From Tupaia tana (lineage: Eukaryota > Chordata > Mammalia > Scandentia > Tupaiidae), in NCBI GenBank assembly GCA_026018925.1, contig JAKSZU010000027.1, positions 4,225,531-4,289,530 on the forward strand: 64,000 nucleotides of DNA, read 5' to 3'. Made by a program: the position numbers and the translations under genes. The first letter of the stretch is position 1, and every line of letters starts with the position of its first letter. Shown here piece by piece: positions 53,850 to 64,000 of the stretch. The notes beneath the pieces are model-generated. The model was not told the DNA's origin. It worked only from the letters and a program-made list of their open reading frames with translations, and did no database searches.

Positions 53850-54200
53850 TTTTATTTTTTATTGTAATGTTTTATGTCATAAAACCCAACTCAAACTGGC
53901 TGACAGAAGAAAATAGCGTTTGTTGACTCCTTTAATTGATCAGTCCAGAAGGAATGATGCAGGTGAGGTTCCATCACTCATTGGTCTGTGTAGGTCATCT
54001 TCCCATCTTTTATTGGATGCCTTTATGCCATTTCTCATCCCTGATTGGCTCATTTTAGGTTACACTTTCATTCCTGATTGGCCTGCCTAGGGCCATACTC
54101 CCATCCCTGAACCAATTACCATGGTGGGTGAATAGGATACTTTTACAGGCCAGTAAATGAGATACGCTGATTGACTTAAGCAAATACATGACTGGACAGA
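53850..54200. mobile_element. Old mammalian repeat relic, family uncertain
   Basis: ACCCAACTCAAACTGGCTGA, TCATCCCTGATTGGCTCATT, CTCCCATCCCTGAACCAATT and ACCATGGTGGGTGAATAGG resemble an abundant old repeat with 'CCCATCCCTGAACCAATCACTGTGGCCAGGGGG'. I cannot name it confidently. Confidence 0.45.
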
Positions 54201-55285
54201 TCGTGAGTGTATCAATTCTACCCAAAGGACTCATCTAAAAAATTAAATATGATGTTAGGAAGGGAAAAAAGAAAATGATTCCAGGAGTCTTGTACAAAAG
54301 CCTTTTTATTATGAAAGACAAGTACAAAGGGTCATAAAGTGTTATTATTTTATTTTATCCACGTAGGTAAAGGATTCTGGAACATTTACACTGGATAAGT
54401 TCAGATTTAGAGGATACATTAACACATCACAAGTACTTCCACTTCCTCTGAAATTTGACAAGTAAAAAGATAGATTCTATATATCATAAGAAGGTAAATT
54501 CTGAGTTTCCTAAACTACAGTATAGCAATAAGTTACTCTTCATTTAATTCTATGTCAATACATGTAGGTGTCTATGTTCAAAAGGAAAAGACAAAAAGGA
54601 ACAAAAAGAAAGAATGATTTAAAAATTGTAGCTTTTGATATAGTGAAAATACATCAGAAAATGAACCATTCCCTGAAACAATACATAATTAGAAATGAAA
54701 CTATCAAACTCAAATTTGGAGGGAAAGGCTATCGATATCAAAATATGTATTGAACCCCCATGAGAAGTACAGCCAAATTTTTACTTGATAATTCCACCAC
54801 TTCATTCTGCAAAATGGTAACTGTGGCAACTCAAATAAGCTTTAGAGGTGTATACCTCTGTATACGCCTCAATTTGTGGCTGATTGTTTGTTCGTTATTC
54901 TTCTTCATATAGGCCAGTGAGCATTACATTGAAAAAAGCACCCCTCCCTTCCTATTTCTTTCTTTTTTTTCTTTTTGGTTTGGCAGGTGTCTAGATTTTT
55001 TATCTTTGCACAGGACAATAAAATGGCAGATGATCTGGTAAATCAACAAGAACAAAACCTCATGTACAACTGTAGCTTAAACAAAAGAAGTGAGTGGCGT
55101 TTCACTGACTGCTGTTCTTACTATTCAGACATTGCTAACTTTTTATAAGAATAAATCGCCTAAGTCTTGGTGAATCTAGGTGATTGGTACACTAGGGGGT
55201 AGGACTTGACCAGATTCTTCAGGTTTGGGCATGTGTTTTTAAATCATTTTGCCAAAGTAAACTCTTCACTTTTTCTCTTTAAAAA
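54201..55285. other. Unique AT-rich sequence
   Basis: No gene recognised; the short open frame at 54568-54753 is Lys-rich and featureless. GTGTATACCTCTGTATAC near 54848 is a small dyad. Confidence 0.45.
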
Positions 55286-55542
55286 CATTTTTTTTTGAGA
55301 GATTTTTGCTACAGGGTACATGTCGTTCACCGGAGAGACAAGAGAGACAGAGAGTGAGAAATCACCCTCCCCCTGGGGGGTATGGCCATGCCACAATCTC
55401 TTCTCCTCTAATCTCCTCTTGAGATTTTGAGCATGTATGCACATACTCATTCTGTCAGCTTTCAGCCACTGGATCTGGGACTCGAACTGCAGTAGACTAC
55501 ATGGGAGTCCAGCAATGTAACCATTATGGCATCTGCTGGTCC
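55286..55542 (-). mobile_element. Family V SINE, long form
   Basis: Antisense: GAGAGATTTTTGCTACAGGG, CCCTCCCCCTGGGGGGTATG, TCTCTTCTCCTCTAATCTCC, GGACTCGAACTGCAGTAGAC and GGCATCTGCTGGTCCC. The palindrome region is partly rearranged. Confidence 0.92.
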
Positions 55543-55789
55543 CCCACTTTTTAAGCTTTAGACTGTTAAAGGTTTGAAGGAGCTAGTGGTCTGACAGAAC
55601 TTGCCTGCTGAAGTTGCTTTATATGTGAATCACTTATATTAAATAATTCTGGGATAGTTTCTTTTCTTAAACTGACTTGTAAGCCACATAGCAATCACAA
55701 TAAAACACAGAAAACAGATCCATGAACACTGTTGTGAGACTCAGGTTTGTCTTGATTCTCTAGCACAGAGGTTAAGAGAATGTTTCAGG
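55543..55789. other. Short unique spacer
   Basis: No feature recognised. Confidence 0.4.
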
Positions 55790-56100
55790 TGGCTACTGGT
55801 GTGTAACAAATATCTCCAAACATAGCGGCTACCCTCATCTCAGTGGAGTTTACCCATGTCCTGTGGTCAGCTGGAGGGCTGGCTGGGATTGGCTGGCCTT
55901 GGATGACCATGGATAGGGTGGATCAGTTTGGTTCCATGTAGTCTCTTTTCCTTCAAACAGGCCAGTCTGTACTTGTTCACACGACAATGGCAGGGTTCCA
56001 AAGAGAGTGAAAGCATAGACATTCTCCTGAGGCCTAATATCTAAACTGGAACACACTACCACTCTGACCTTATTCTATTGTAAAAGCAATCCAACTCAAG
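55790..56100 (+). mobile_element. Old mammalian repeat relic, family uncertain
   Basis: GGTGTGTAACAAATATCTCC, GCTGGAGGGCTGGCTGGGAT, TCCATGTAGTCTCTTTTCCT, CTTGTTCACACGACAATGGC, AGGGTTCCAAAGAGAGTGAA and TTATTCTATTGTAAAAGCAA follow a familiar old repeat ('TGTGTAACAAACCACCCC ... CACGTGGTCTCTCATCCTCC ... GTGGCAGGGTTCCAAGAGAG'). Identity recalled, name withheld. Confidence 0.55.
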
Positions 56101-56904
56101 AGGTAAGAAAACTGGTAATGCTGTGATCTCTGTGTGTGTGTGTGGTGGTGATGGGGACTACACACTTGCTTTGGATACAGAAGGAAAAGAATTGGGGCCA
56201 TGTTTGCATCTATCTATCACAGGAAACTTGAGTAAGCCCAGCTCACGTAAACTTATTTTTAAGAGGGCGAGTAATATAAAAATAAACATTATGTGTGAAA
56301 GAAGTTCCCATACCCAATTTAGAAGCAATCTGGTTTATTAAAATAGAAGCACCCCCCTCCAAGATCCTTTTTTAGTTTTCTAATTTCTATCATTTGTTGA
56401 CTTTCCCCCAAAGGTAGAGAGAGAAACTTTTCGTGTTTAACTTACTTTTTTGTGTTGACTACACTAGAATTATTTTGGCCTTTGTTTGTAAATCTATGAC
56501 TGCAAAGCTTAGCCTTTGGATTCCACGGCATATTTCCTATTCTTCTGAATTTGTTTTCAGGTATATTAAAGTTAATTGCTGTTCTATTCATAATGGAGTG
56601 TATGTATTTGTCCTGTGAAAAGGAAAAGTGTGATTCACTTCTTAAAGAAATGTTAGTTGAGCGAGTGCCTCCTGGGTAGCAGAGGCCGGGCAGGGTGCTC
56701 AGGGTGTGGTGGAGGGCAGGATAAACGAAACCCCACCCTCCTAGAACTTGCATTCTCCTGTGGCAATGGACAGCTCACAAGGACTGGCTGCGATAAGTCT
56801 AAGAGAACATTGGAGGCCTGGGTCCATAGGCAATCTCACCTCCATGTACAGCAGAATGAAGGAGGTGAGAATTACGTAGACTATCTTAAGAAAAAGAAGG
56901 GCCA
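56101..56904. other. Unique sequence
   Basis: A short GT run near 56131-56145. No gene recognised. Confidence 0.45.
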
Positions 56905-57119
56905 GGGACCAGCAGCTGGCATAATGGCTATGTCGCTGGACTACCATGTCGTCGAACGTGGTTTAAATCCCGGACTCAGTGGCTTAAATTCACACCGGGC
57001 ACGTGTGTGTGCATGCCCAAGAAGGGATTGTGGCGTGGCCATCCCCCCTGGGCTGAGGGGTGGTTTCTTGCTTTCTGTCTTTCTGTCGAGTGCATGCACC
57101 CTATAGGAAAAACCTCTAA
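56905..57119 (+). mobile_element. Family V SINE, long form with internal deletion
   Basis: Sense: GGGACCAGCAGCTGGCATAA, CTTAAATTCACACCGGGCAC, AAGAAGGGATTGTGGCGTGG, CCCCCCTGGGCTGAGGGGTG and GCATGCACCCTATAGGAAAA. The GGAGAATGGAGG part of the body is deleted. The tail has become a tetranucleotide repeat. Confidence 0.92.
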
Positions 57120-57153
57120 AAAAAAGAAAGAAAGAAAGAAAGAAAGGAAGGAA

Positions 57154-57215
<62 letters not shown>

Positions 57216-57247
57216 AAAGAAAAGAAAAGAAGAAAGAAAGAGAAAGG
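57120..57247. repeat. (GAAA)n / (GGAA)n repeat grown from a SINE tail
   Basis: About 125 bp of AAAG units with a short GGAA variant block near 57145-57158 and an AAAAG block near 57214-57230. The purine tract lies directly on the A tail of the preceding SINE. Confidence 0.96.
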
Positions 57248-57254
57248 ACAGAGA

Positions 57255-57780
57255 TTCCGAGAGCATATCTAAGGGGCCACCGGTCATCTCCACAGAGAGT
57301 TTTAGGAACAGAAACAGTGCAGCAGCCCTCGTCACAGCTCTGCCCAGACCCCTGTAGAATTAAGGGCTGTAGGCTTTCTCTCCCAGTAGCAGCGCCGACG
57401 TCCCTTGTTGGGGGGCTGCCTTCAGACTGCCAGAATTTACTTTGCCTGCAAGTCCTGAGCGCTAGAAGTTCTGGGAAAGTGTAACCCCCTGAGCTGCGCT
57501 TTATCAATGACTGATGGGTGTGACGGGATAAATTCCCGGGCTCTCTTACCTCTCCAGTGGGGGACACCTTAGCTGAGTCGCCCTGTGAAACTGAGCCGAA
57601 GTCGTTCTCATTAGGACTTCGCTTGATTTCCTACCGCCATCGTTCTCCTTCCCCTCCTGGTCTCCCTCCTCCTCCTGGTTTTCCCTGTAACACTTCCTAA
57701 TAAAGGCTCACACATGAATCCTTGTATGACAGTGATTCCGGGGTGCCCAATCCTAGGCAGTGTGTAACACTGGAGCGCAG
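57255..57780 (+). mobile_element. Probable ERVL-type solo LTR
   Basis: GC-rich ~500-bp block ending CTTCCTAATAAAGGCTCACA, CATGAATCCTTGTATGACAG, TGATTCCGGGGTGCCCAATC. The AATAAA signal (57699-57704) followed by 'ACATGAATCCTTGT' and 'GGGG..CCCAA' resembles the R/U5 end of old mammalian ERVL LTRs. No internal retroviral sequence is present. Family not fixed. Confidence 0.5.
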
Positions 57781-58034
57781 TGAGCCATGAAGGAGGTGTG
57801 AGGTAGGGTCACAGAGACCACTCACAGAAGGCGAGGTGTTACAGGCATTGGGAAGAAATAAACTAATTTACTTTCTAAAAAGATCTCTGCCAGCGTAGCC
57901 ATGGTTGGAGGGAGTTGGTGGAGGGGCCAAGAATAACATCCAGGGTCAGTTCCCTTCCCTGTGCTGACATCTCTACCAATTTCTTTCTATCTTTTTTAAT
58001 TGGGATAAAATAATCTGCTCTTTGGCTGTGCCTC
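57781..58034. other. Short unique spacer
   Basis: No feature recognised. Confidence 0.4.
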
Positions 58035-58130
58035 AAAGATGGTGTGAGGATTAAAAAAAATGATTTGTATAAACTTGTTAGAGATCTCTGGAAGAGAAGT
58101 GCCTAATAAAAACCATGATTATTATTGATA
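58035..58130 (+). mobile_element. MIR SINE 3' relic
   Basis: GGTGTGAGGATTAAAAAAAA, AAACTTGTTAGAGATCTCTG, GAAGTGCCTAATAAAAACCA and TGATTATTATTG follow the MIR 3' part ('GTGAGGATTAAATGA...GTGCCTGGCAC...ATTATTATT'). Confidence 0.6.
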
Positions 58131-58538
58131 AAAATAAAAATAGCAAGGCAAGCTCATAACCAGTCTCCAGAGAATTTTTATATGTTAATGGGAAAATTAA
58201 GTGTTATATTAAAGACTAAAACAACTGTTTCTAGGTTTCTCTTTTGTTCCTACTATGGTTGCTCCTTTAAGTGTTTGTAGAAGCAAAATGGCTGATGCAA
58301 ATATTTGTACCCCGACCTGGTTCTCTCCGGAGTACAGATACAGGTCTTTTGAAGAATAGTGATAGTGAAAGCAGCATTTCAGATTTCTTTCCCTTTGGGG
58401 AAGGGACAGCTTATTTTGAAGTTAACAACAACAACTACAAACTGTTATGTAAATGGAGGTAAAACTGTTGTTGAAGAATATTGGCTTATGTTCTAGATAA
58501 ACACACACCCCCACATAATCCCACACATGGCAACTGAA

Positions 58539-58570
<32 letters not shown>

Positions 58571-59055
58571 GTATGTGCACGTGTGTGCATGTTTAGTAGA
58601 CTTTTTCTGCTCACTGAACGCTTTTTCCAACCCAGTGTACGGAAAGTGACAGATGGATCAGCAATGGCTGAGAAGCAGTTGCACATATCTGGCCAGCATG
58701 GTTTTGATTGTATGTTGGGTTGTCAGGCAGCCACACACCAGCACTATCATTTTAGGAGTCTGGAAGAGAACTAGCCAGTATCAATGGGAAGAGAGAGACG
58801 CAGGAAATGAAGCAGACACTCGGTATTGGTGTGTGGGGAGGGAGCGATGGAGACAAAGTGGGAAATGCAGTATCAGTTCTACGTAAGAAGCTCTCAGGTT
58901 CTCATGGGTCTCTAATTCTCCTCCATTGAGAGACTATCATTACTTCCTTTGTAAAAGTGCTTTCAATAAGGTATCAATGTGTTTGAAGCTAGTCAACTGT
59001 CTGAATTCACACAAGAACTCATCAAAAGAAATGCATTCTGGTTTGGGGCTCAATT
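58131..59055. other. Unique sequence with a GT microsatellite
   Basis: (GT)n at 58541-58569. Otherwise unique; no gene recognised. Confidence 0.45.
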
Positions 59056-59328
59056 ATTATTATTTTTATTATTACTATTACTTTAAAGTTTTGCCACAGG
59101 CTGCATGTGCTTGACAGAGAGAAAGTGAGAGGGAAAGTAAGAAGTCACTCACTCTCGGGATTGGGGGGATGGCCATACTTTAATCCCATCTCCTCTGTTC
59201 TCCTCTTGGGATTTTGGTCATGTATGCACACGTTCCTGGTGTAATTTTCAAGCCTCTCATCTAGAACTTGAACCATATTTGACCATGTGGGAGTCCAGTG
59301 CCATCACCACCATGCCACATGCTGGCTC
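59056..59328 (-). mobile_element. Family V SINE, long form
   Basis: Antisense: TTTTGCCACAGGCTGCATGT, TAATCCCATCTCCTCTGTTC, GAACTTGAACCATATTTGAC, CATGTGGGAGTCCAGTGCCA and CACCATGCCACATGCTGGC. Approximate TSD GGCTCAATTATTATT (left) and GGTTCAATCATTATT (right). Confidence 0.9.
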
Positions 59329-59961
59329 CAAGGGTTCAATCATTATTGTACCCAAGTTTTTGTACTTAAATTTTCATAATAAGAATTGCATAGCTGAAAT
59401 ACTATTTGATACATGGTTGTCTTGAGAGTGTGCATCCACTTCTCTAATCATGTAAATTCTTGTCTTAATGGTTTCCTGAACCATAGAGCTGGTATAACTT
59501 CACATGCAGTAGAAAATGACTGGCGTCTTGAATGTCAGGAGGACAAGTACGTAGACATGGCAGCGGAGCAGATTACACACCTCAGTGAGACCAGCAAGTC
59601 AGTCTGTAGGAAAACCATGGAAACATTTGCTTTTCTACTTCTCCGTCAACACTGACCTGTTAGTCTACTGTGTGTGCTTTAAATGTTCAGCTTTGCCAAA
59701 GATGTTAAAAGATATCAAAGTTAGCCCAAACAGTCCAGTGTAGGCTACTCTACCGTGATGATACTGTGTTAAATTATTAGTTTTATTATTGTTATTAATT
59801 GTTTTAAGTCTTCAAATGAAATATGTAGACTCATCATACCTTTCATCTCCCTCTGTCCTAGAATAAGGGGGCATTCCAGACCTAGATCTTCGTGATGTTT
59901 CAGTGTCTCTCATCCACTGGCTTCTTGATAGGGTTGGGAGATGGTTATGAGGGTTGGTTCT
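59329..59961. other. Unique sequence
   Basis: No gene recognised; the short open frame at 59413-59655 shows no domain. Confidence 0.45.
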
Positions 59962-60145
59962 TCTTTTTGTTTTTTTAAGAATTATTTATTTATTTCATTC
60001 CATTTGTTATTATTCTTTAATTTGATTAGTGAGAGATAGAGAGAGAAAGGGAAAGTGAGAAAGCAAGGTGCCAGGTCCGGGACTTGAACCATGGTCGGCC
60101 GCATGGGAGTCCAGTGCCTTTAACCACCACGCCACCTGCTAGCCT
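59962..60145 (-). mobile_element. Family V SINE, short form
   Basis: Antisense: TTAAGAATTATTTATTTATT tail, GAGAGAAAGGGAAAGTGAGA, GGTCCGGGACTTGAACCATG, GGGAGTCCAGTGCC and CACGCCACCTGCTAGCC. TSD GAGGGTTGGTTCT (59949-59961) and GAGGGTTGGCTCT (60146-60158). Confidence 0.94.
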
Positions 60146-60158
60146 GAGGGTTGGCTCT

Positions 60159-60589
60159 CATGGTAGAAAGAATGACAGTTTCATGCAGATTTGCTAGCAG
60201 TTGTTGTCTAGGCAGCTTCGCTACTGCAGAGACTCCGTTCCCAGCTGCCTCTGCCTGTTTTCTCTGTGCCCCCTTCTTCAGTGCGTCTCCCATGATGCAA
60301 GCTACTATGTTGTTTACCCAACTGCTGGTAGATGCTTACACTCACTTTTGAGACCAACTTTTCTTTTTCAATTTTCATTTTTAGAAAATGACAAAGTATA
60401 ACATCCCCACGGTAGAAAAACAGGGTCTAGAACACACTAAATGCTTAATAAATATGCATTGAATGGATGCATCAATTAAAACTAGTTAGAAGTTTAATAC
60501 AAAACATCAAGAAATCAAGAACAAGTCATAAACCTACCTGGCAGAGGTGAGCAATAAAGCCTTAGTTATCTTTCTAGACATTTTCTAAA
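60159..60589. other. Unique sequence
   Basis: No feature recognised. Confidence 0.4.
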
Positions 60590-61330
60590 ATACTAAAAAC
60601 AAAAATGGGATCTTTTTGTCTTCAGTATTTTGTTATATGCCCGCATCGCTACCTTCCAGTGAACATTATTCCATGATAATATGTGGTCTCATTAATTATA
60701 TGTTTTTTTTTTTTTGAGAAGTTTTTGCTATAACCAGAAAGACAGAGACAGAGACAGAAAGCGAGAAATCAACCCCCTGGAGGTATGGCCATGCCACAAT
60801 CCCTTCTCCTCCATTCACCTCTCAGGATCTTGGGCATGCATGCACACACGCCCGGTGCGAGTTTAAGCCACTGGGTCTGGGACTCGAACCACAGTCGACT
60901 ACATGGGAGTCCAGTGACATAACCATTATACCAACTGCTGGTCCTGAATCATACTTTTAATGGCTGCATAACAATCCATTTTATACTGGGTTGTCAAAAT
61001 GACGTGACTCATTTTTGCATAGAAAAACACACCATACCTCTTCTGCCAATCTAATAGAAAACTGTCATGAATCATTTAATTAAATTTTTGTTATTTAACA
61101 TTGATGGTGACAATGCCATTGCTTAACACTCCTATTATGTTCCATGTTTTTTGATATTGTGAATAATACTATAATAAACCTTCTTGATGATCTTCAAATT
61201 TTTTTATGCAATTATAACTTTTTAGGTTAAATTCCCAGAAATGAAGTATTTGGGTTAAAGAATATGTACATTTTAATACCTATTGAAAGATCACCCAGGA
61301 AAGAATCCACTTGCCTGAGTCTGAGATTGA
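60590..61330 (-). mobile_element. Old L1 (L1ME-like) 3' UTR, antisense, split by a SINE
   Basis: TTTTAATGGCTGCATAACAA, TTTTTTGATATTGTGAATAA, TTTAGGTTAAATTCCCAGAA and ATGTACATTTTAATACCTAT follow the antisense 3' UTR of old L1 elements. Confidence 0.65.
60705..60944 (-). mobile_element. Family V SINE, long form
   Basis: Antisense: TTTTGAGAAGTTTTTGCTAT, GAAAGCGAGAAATCAACCCC, ATCCCTTCTCCTCCATTCAC, GGGACTCGAACCACAGTCGA and ATTATACCAACTGCTGGTCC. The GGGCGCGTGCGC segment after CTATA is deleted. Canonical B box. Inserted in the L1 relic. Confidence 0.93.
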
Positions 61331-61576
61331 TCCATTTTGACTAGAACTCTGATTTATAACTTCTTTCAGAGTCTAGGCTCTTTAATCTGTAATTTGCACA
61401 GCAGATTATCAAAATGTATTTATTGAAAATAATTGAAATATCCCTTTCCCACAGCCTTGGTTCTAGATCTCTGAATTGAATTCCCTTGTGCAACTAAGAA
61501 ACAGATAAGCAGAAAACCAGAGGGAGATAAACCCACGTCATCTCGAAATGTTCCAGCTCAACCAATTAATCTAGAC

Positions 61577-61907
61577 CCAGCAGTCAGCAAGCTAGAGTCC
61601 ATGAGTCAAATTCAGCCTGTTTTTGTATGGCCCATATGCTAAGAATTGTTACTACAATCTCAACCATTTGTAAATGGTTGGAAAAAAAAAAGATGAATAT
61701 TTCCTGACATGTGAAAATTGCATGAAATTTAGCTTCAGTGTTTATAGATCACATTTTATCAGAGTACAGATTCATTTATTCACTTCTCATTCATAGCTGT
61801 ATTTGCACTAAAACCCAAGTTAAATAATTGCAACAAAGACCATACTACTTACAAAGCTTAACATATTTACTCTTTGACCCTTCACAGAAAATGTTTGCTG
61901 AACTCTG
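61577..61907 (-). mobile_element. hAT MITE, same type as 26491, opposite orientation
   Basis: Left end CAGCAGTCAGCAAGCTAGAG, right end reads on the other strand CAGAGTTCAGCAAACATTTT. Interior CAAATTCAGCCTGTTTTTGT and ACATATTTACTCTTTGACCC match the reverse of the element at 26491. Perfect 8-bp TSD ATCTAGAC at 61569-61576 and 61908-61915, the length expected for hAT. Confidence 0.85.
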
Positions 61908-61915
61908 ATCTAGAC

Positions 61916-62139
61916 ATTAGCCAGTCTAATCTGAGTAAAGCTAAACCCTAGAAAAATGAAATCTGCAATGATGTCGCTAAATTAACACTCTTAGAGAGCC
62001 CCAATTATCAGCACTTCCAGCGTGTAGGGGTGCGATCTCACCAACCTTCTCCTGTCTTTGCTTTGACCCCAGCATTCCATAGGTGAGAAGATCTTGCACC
62101 TTAAACCCTGGTTCCACAACGTACTGAGACAAGAGGTTT
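61916..62139. other. Unique sequence
   Basis: No feature recognised. Confidence 0.4.
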
Positions 62140-62900
62140 TCACTGTGAGCATTGACAATTTCCCAAGTTCACAGCGTTAGCATCATTGATACCAAGTCCT
62201 GAGGGCATGCTTTGGCTAGTGTGGCTGACGAAATGAAGTATGGCTCCCTTATTAACTTGTCAAAGTGCGGTGCAGCTGCATCATTTGCTCACCCATTTGC
62301 TTAACTTAAATAAAGGTTGGTGGTTAGGCTTCTGTTGCATTGTGCTCTCCTGCTAATTATCAGCGTATTTGTTTTAGAGACAATTAGCCACCTGGTTCAT
62401 TCTCCCATTGAAGTCAGGTCATCATGAGTTACATCTGCTTTCAGGCCTCCTCAAGTCCAAGACATAATAAAAAGATGATGGCTATGATTATAAAGAGCGT
62501 GCAGGGTTGGGCATCGGGGGCACAGCGTATTGAATTCCCAAGGAGGATTGAGTTGCATCATGGTACGCACAGAAGCTCCTCTCTGCCAGTCACAAAAGAA
62601 GAATGTGAGCTGAAAACTCTTGTGCAGAGCCAGAAAACCTTCAGCGGGTGAGGAGACTATTTGCAAAGGTAGACACTAATAATGGCAAAGCAAAGTGAGA
62701 CACGATTCCTCCCTGGGGCGCTGTGCTGATACAACAGAAAAGTGACAAGCAAGCACGTCTCAGTGCTTGCAGGATTTGCATAAAACTGAAGTTGTTCAGA
62801 CCTGTGGGTGTTGCCTTTTTAAAAAATGTGCCCGATAATGTGACATAATATTATGCATAATACGCATTTGCTTTTATAATCCCATATGCTCTGGCAAAAC
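62140..62900. promoter_or_regulatory. Candidate regulatory block with POU/E-box palindromes
   Basis: SINE-free unique sequence. It contains TGCAGCTGCA (62271-62280, E-box palindrome), ATTTGCAAAG near 62659, an 8-bp-stem inverted repeat GCAAGCAC/GTGCTTGC (62749-62770), the octamer-like ATTTGCAT (62774-62781) and the perfect 14-bp palindrome TATTATGCATAATA (62849-62862). The mixture suggests a POU/bHLH-bound element; function is inferred only. Confidence 0.35.
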
Positions 62901-63414
62901 TTAGCATTTTGGAACTAAGACTTCATGTTATCATGTTATTGATGATGGTGCCACCTTTGCGGCTTTCTGAATTTAGGGAGTGGAGTGTCTCTGCCATTGG
63001 GGCAGCTCGGTTAGAAGGAATTTGTGCTCCAAGGCTATTTCTAGGCCTTAGAGAGGGAAATAAGGTCTATGAGGCGAGTGTGTTTTTGTGGAGTGCCTGG
63101 AACTAAATGTAGTGATGTGAAACGGAGTCTTAAACAATTTGTTCTGGCTGCCTCAATACCAGTCAAGTGAGGACTTTTAAGTGAGGATCTGTGTACAGAT
63201 TACTACAGTAATGGATCAACCAGGCATATTCCTGTGCACCAGGTAGAATGGAACAATAGGTGCATGATTCAAACTCAAAGTTAGCAATAGGTTTAAGCAC
63301 CAAGAGAAATGCCAATATATGTAAAATTTAGACCATCCACCAAACTAAAGGTTATGGTGCTCTCCACAAGGGCAGTGGATCATTTACAATATACTGTCTC
63401 CTTGAATTAGTAGA
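62901..63414. other. Unique sequence
   Basis: No gene or repeat recognised. Confidence 0.45.
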
Positions 63415-63432
63415 GACAATGTTAATGCTCTA

Positions 63433-63524
63433 TGGGGCCAGCAGGTGGCATGATGGTTAAGGGCACTGGACTCCCACATGGCTGACTGTGGTTTGAGTCC
63501 CGGATCTGGCGGCTTGCTTTCTCA

Positions 63525-63563
<39 letters not shown>

Positions 63564-63658
63564 TCCCTCCCTCCCTCCCTCCCCCCCTTTCTTTCTCTCT
63601 GGTCAAATTAAAATAAATAAATAAAGTTAAGTAAAATAATTCTTAAAAAAAAAAAAAA
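63433..63658 (+). mobile_element. Family V SINE, short form with (CT)n/(CCCT)n
   Basis: Sense: GGGGCCAGCAGGTGGCATGA, GACTCCCACATGGCTGACTG, GGTTTGAGTCCCGGATCTGG, a CT run then CCCT units (63530-63600), GTCAAATTAAAATAAATAAA. TSD GACAATGTTAATGCTCTA (63415-63432) and GACAACATTACTGCTCTA (63659-63676). Confidence 0.95.
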
Positions 63659-63771
63659 GACAACATTACTGCTCTAGAATGGGGTTCCCAAAGTGAATCC
63701 TGGTGGAACACTGGTTCCATGAGATGTCATGTCGAAAATGAGACTCTGTGGCTTCTCTTTTGTTTGGGGCA

Positions 63772-64000
63772 GAGAAGAGGTTTTTGCTATAGGGCGTGTG
63801 TGCTCACCAGAAAGACAGAGAGAGACAGAGAGACAGAAAGTGAGAAATCGCCACCCGGGGGAATGGCCATGCTGCAATCCCTTTTCCTCCATTTTCCTCT
63901 CAGGATCTTGGGCACGCACGCACACATGCCCAGCATGAGTCTAAGCCACCGGGTCTGGGACTCGAACCACGGTCGGCTACATGGGAGTCCAGCAACATAG
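63772..64000 (-). mobile_element. Family V SINE, long form, cut by the window end
   Basis: Antisense: GAGAAGAGGTTTTTGCTATA, CGCCACCCGGGGGAATGGCC, ATCCCTTTTCCTCCATTTTC, GGGACTCGAACCACGGTCGG and GGGAGTCCAGCAACATAG at the last base. Its 5' end lies beyond the window. Confidence 0.93.

Noticed and set aside
56941-57567. Minus-strand open frame of 208 codons, rich in Phe, Ser and Leu
   Set aside because: The repetitive FLSFFLS-type stretch is translated GAAA repeat and the rest is SINE and LTR-like sequence.

Overview
The window is nuclear DNA of a placental mammal. It is a gene-free or intronic stretch built of old interspersed repeats, many copies of a lineage-specific tRNA-derived SINE, and unique AT-rich sequence. 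I find no protein-coding exon, RNA gene, CRISPR array, operon or prokaryotic/phage feature. The mammalian call rests on recognisable MIR, L2, L1, MER5A-like hAT, MLT1-like and other LTR relics, on polyA-tailed SINEs with target-site duplications (TSDs), and on CA/GA microsatellites. Alu, B1/B2, carnivore CAN, ruminant Bov, pig PRE, bat VES and the elephant/tenrec-type AfroSINE were not seen, so the lineage is probably not primate, rodent, carnivore, ruminant or vespertilionid bat. I cannot name the species.

The dominant element is one SINE family, called here 'family V', with about 42 copies or fragments. It has a tRNA-like head with an A box and a B box; the anticodon-arm-like part GACT/CCCACGT/AGTC would place CAC (valine) in the anticodon. 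The long form (about 250 nt) adds a body with GGAGAATGGAGGAGAAGGG, the palindrome CCCCCCTGGGGGG, a TCTCTG-rich tract and a terminal GCGCCCTATAG-like motif before an A tail. The short form (about 160-200 nt) goes from the head straight to a CT-rich tract and an AAATAAATAAA tail. Copies range from very decayed to almost intact and CpG-rich with perfect TSDs of 12-19 bp, so the family was active recently. The youngest-looking group (near 35.6, 38.9, 42.9, 45.9 and 49.7 kb) shares a substitution in the B box.

Layout. 1-4.5 kb: two SINEs, unique sequence, a MIR and a CpG-rich patch near 3.0-3.6 kb. 4.5-8.3 kb: SINE-free unique sequence with possible enhancer motifs. 8.3-22 kb: scattered SINEs, MIR and L2, with a SINE-poor candidate regulatory block at 9.5-10.5 kb. 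22-34.6 kb: mostly old DNA-transposon, MIR, L2 and L1 relics and unique sequence. 34.6-46.2 kb: a dense repeat zone around an antisense L1 (about 35.3-39.6 kb) riddled with SINEs. 46.2-48.7 kb: unique sequence with the strongest regulatory-looking block. 48.7-61.9 kb: SINEs, MLT1-like and other LTR relics, L1ME-like remnants and a hAT MITE. 61.9-63.4 kb: SINE-free block rich in POU/E-box-like palindromes. 63.4-64 kb: two SINEs, the last cut by the window end.

No genes work together here. The plausible biology is (i) the life history of a young tRNA-derived SINE family and (ii) several SINE-poor blocks that may be distal enhancers. The second point is inference from base composition and motif content; no alignment was possible.
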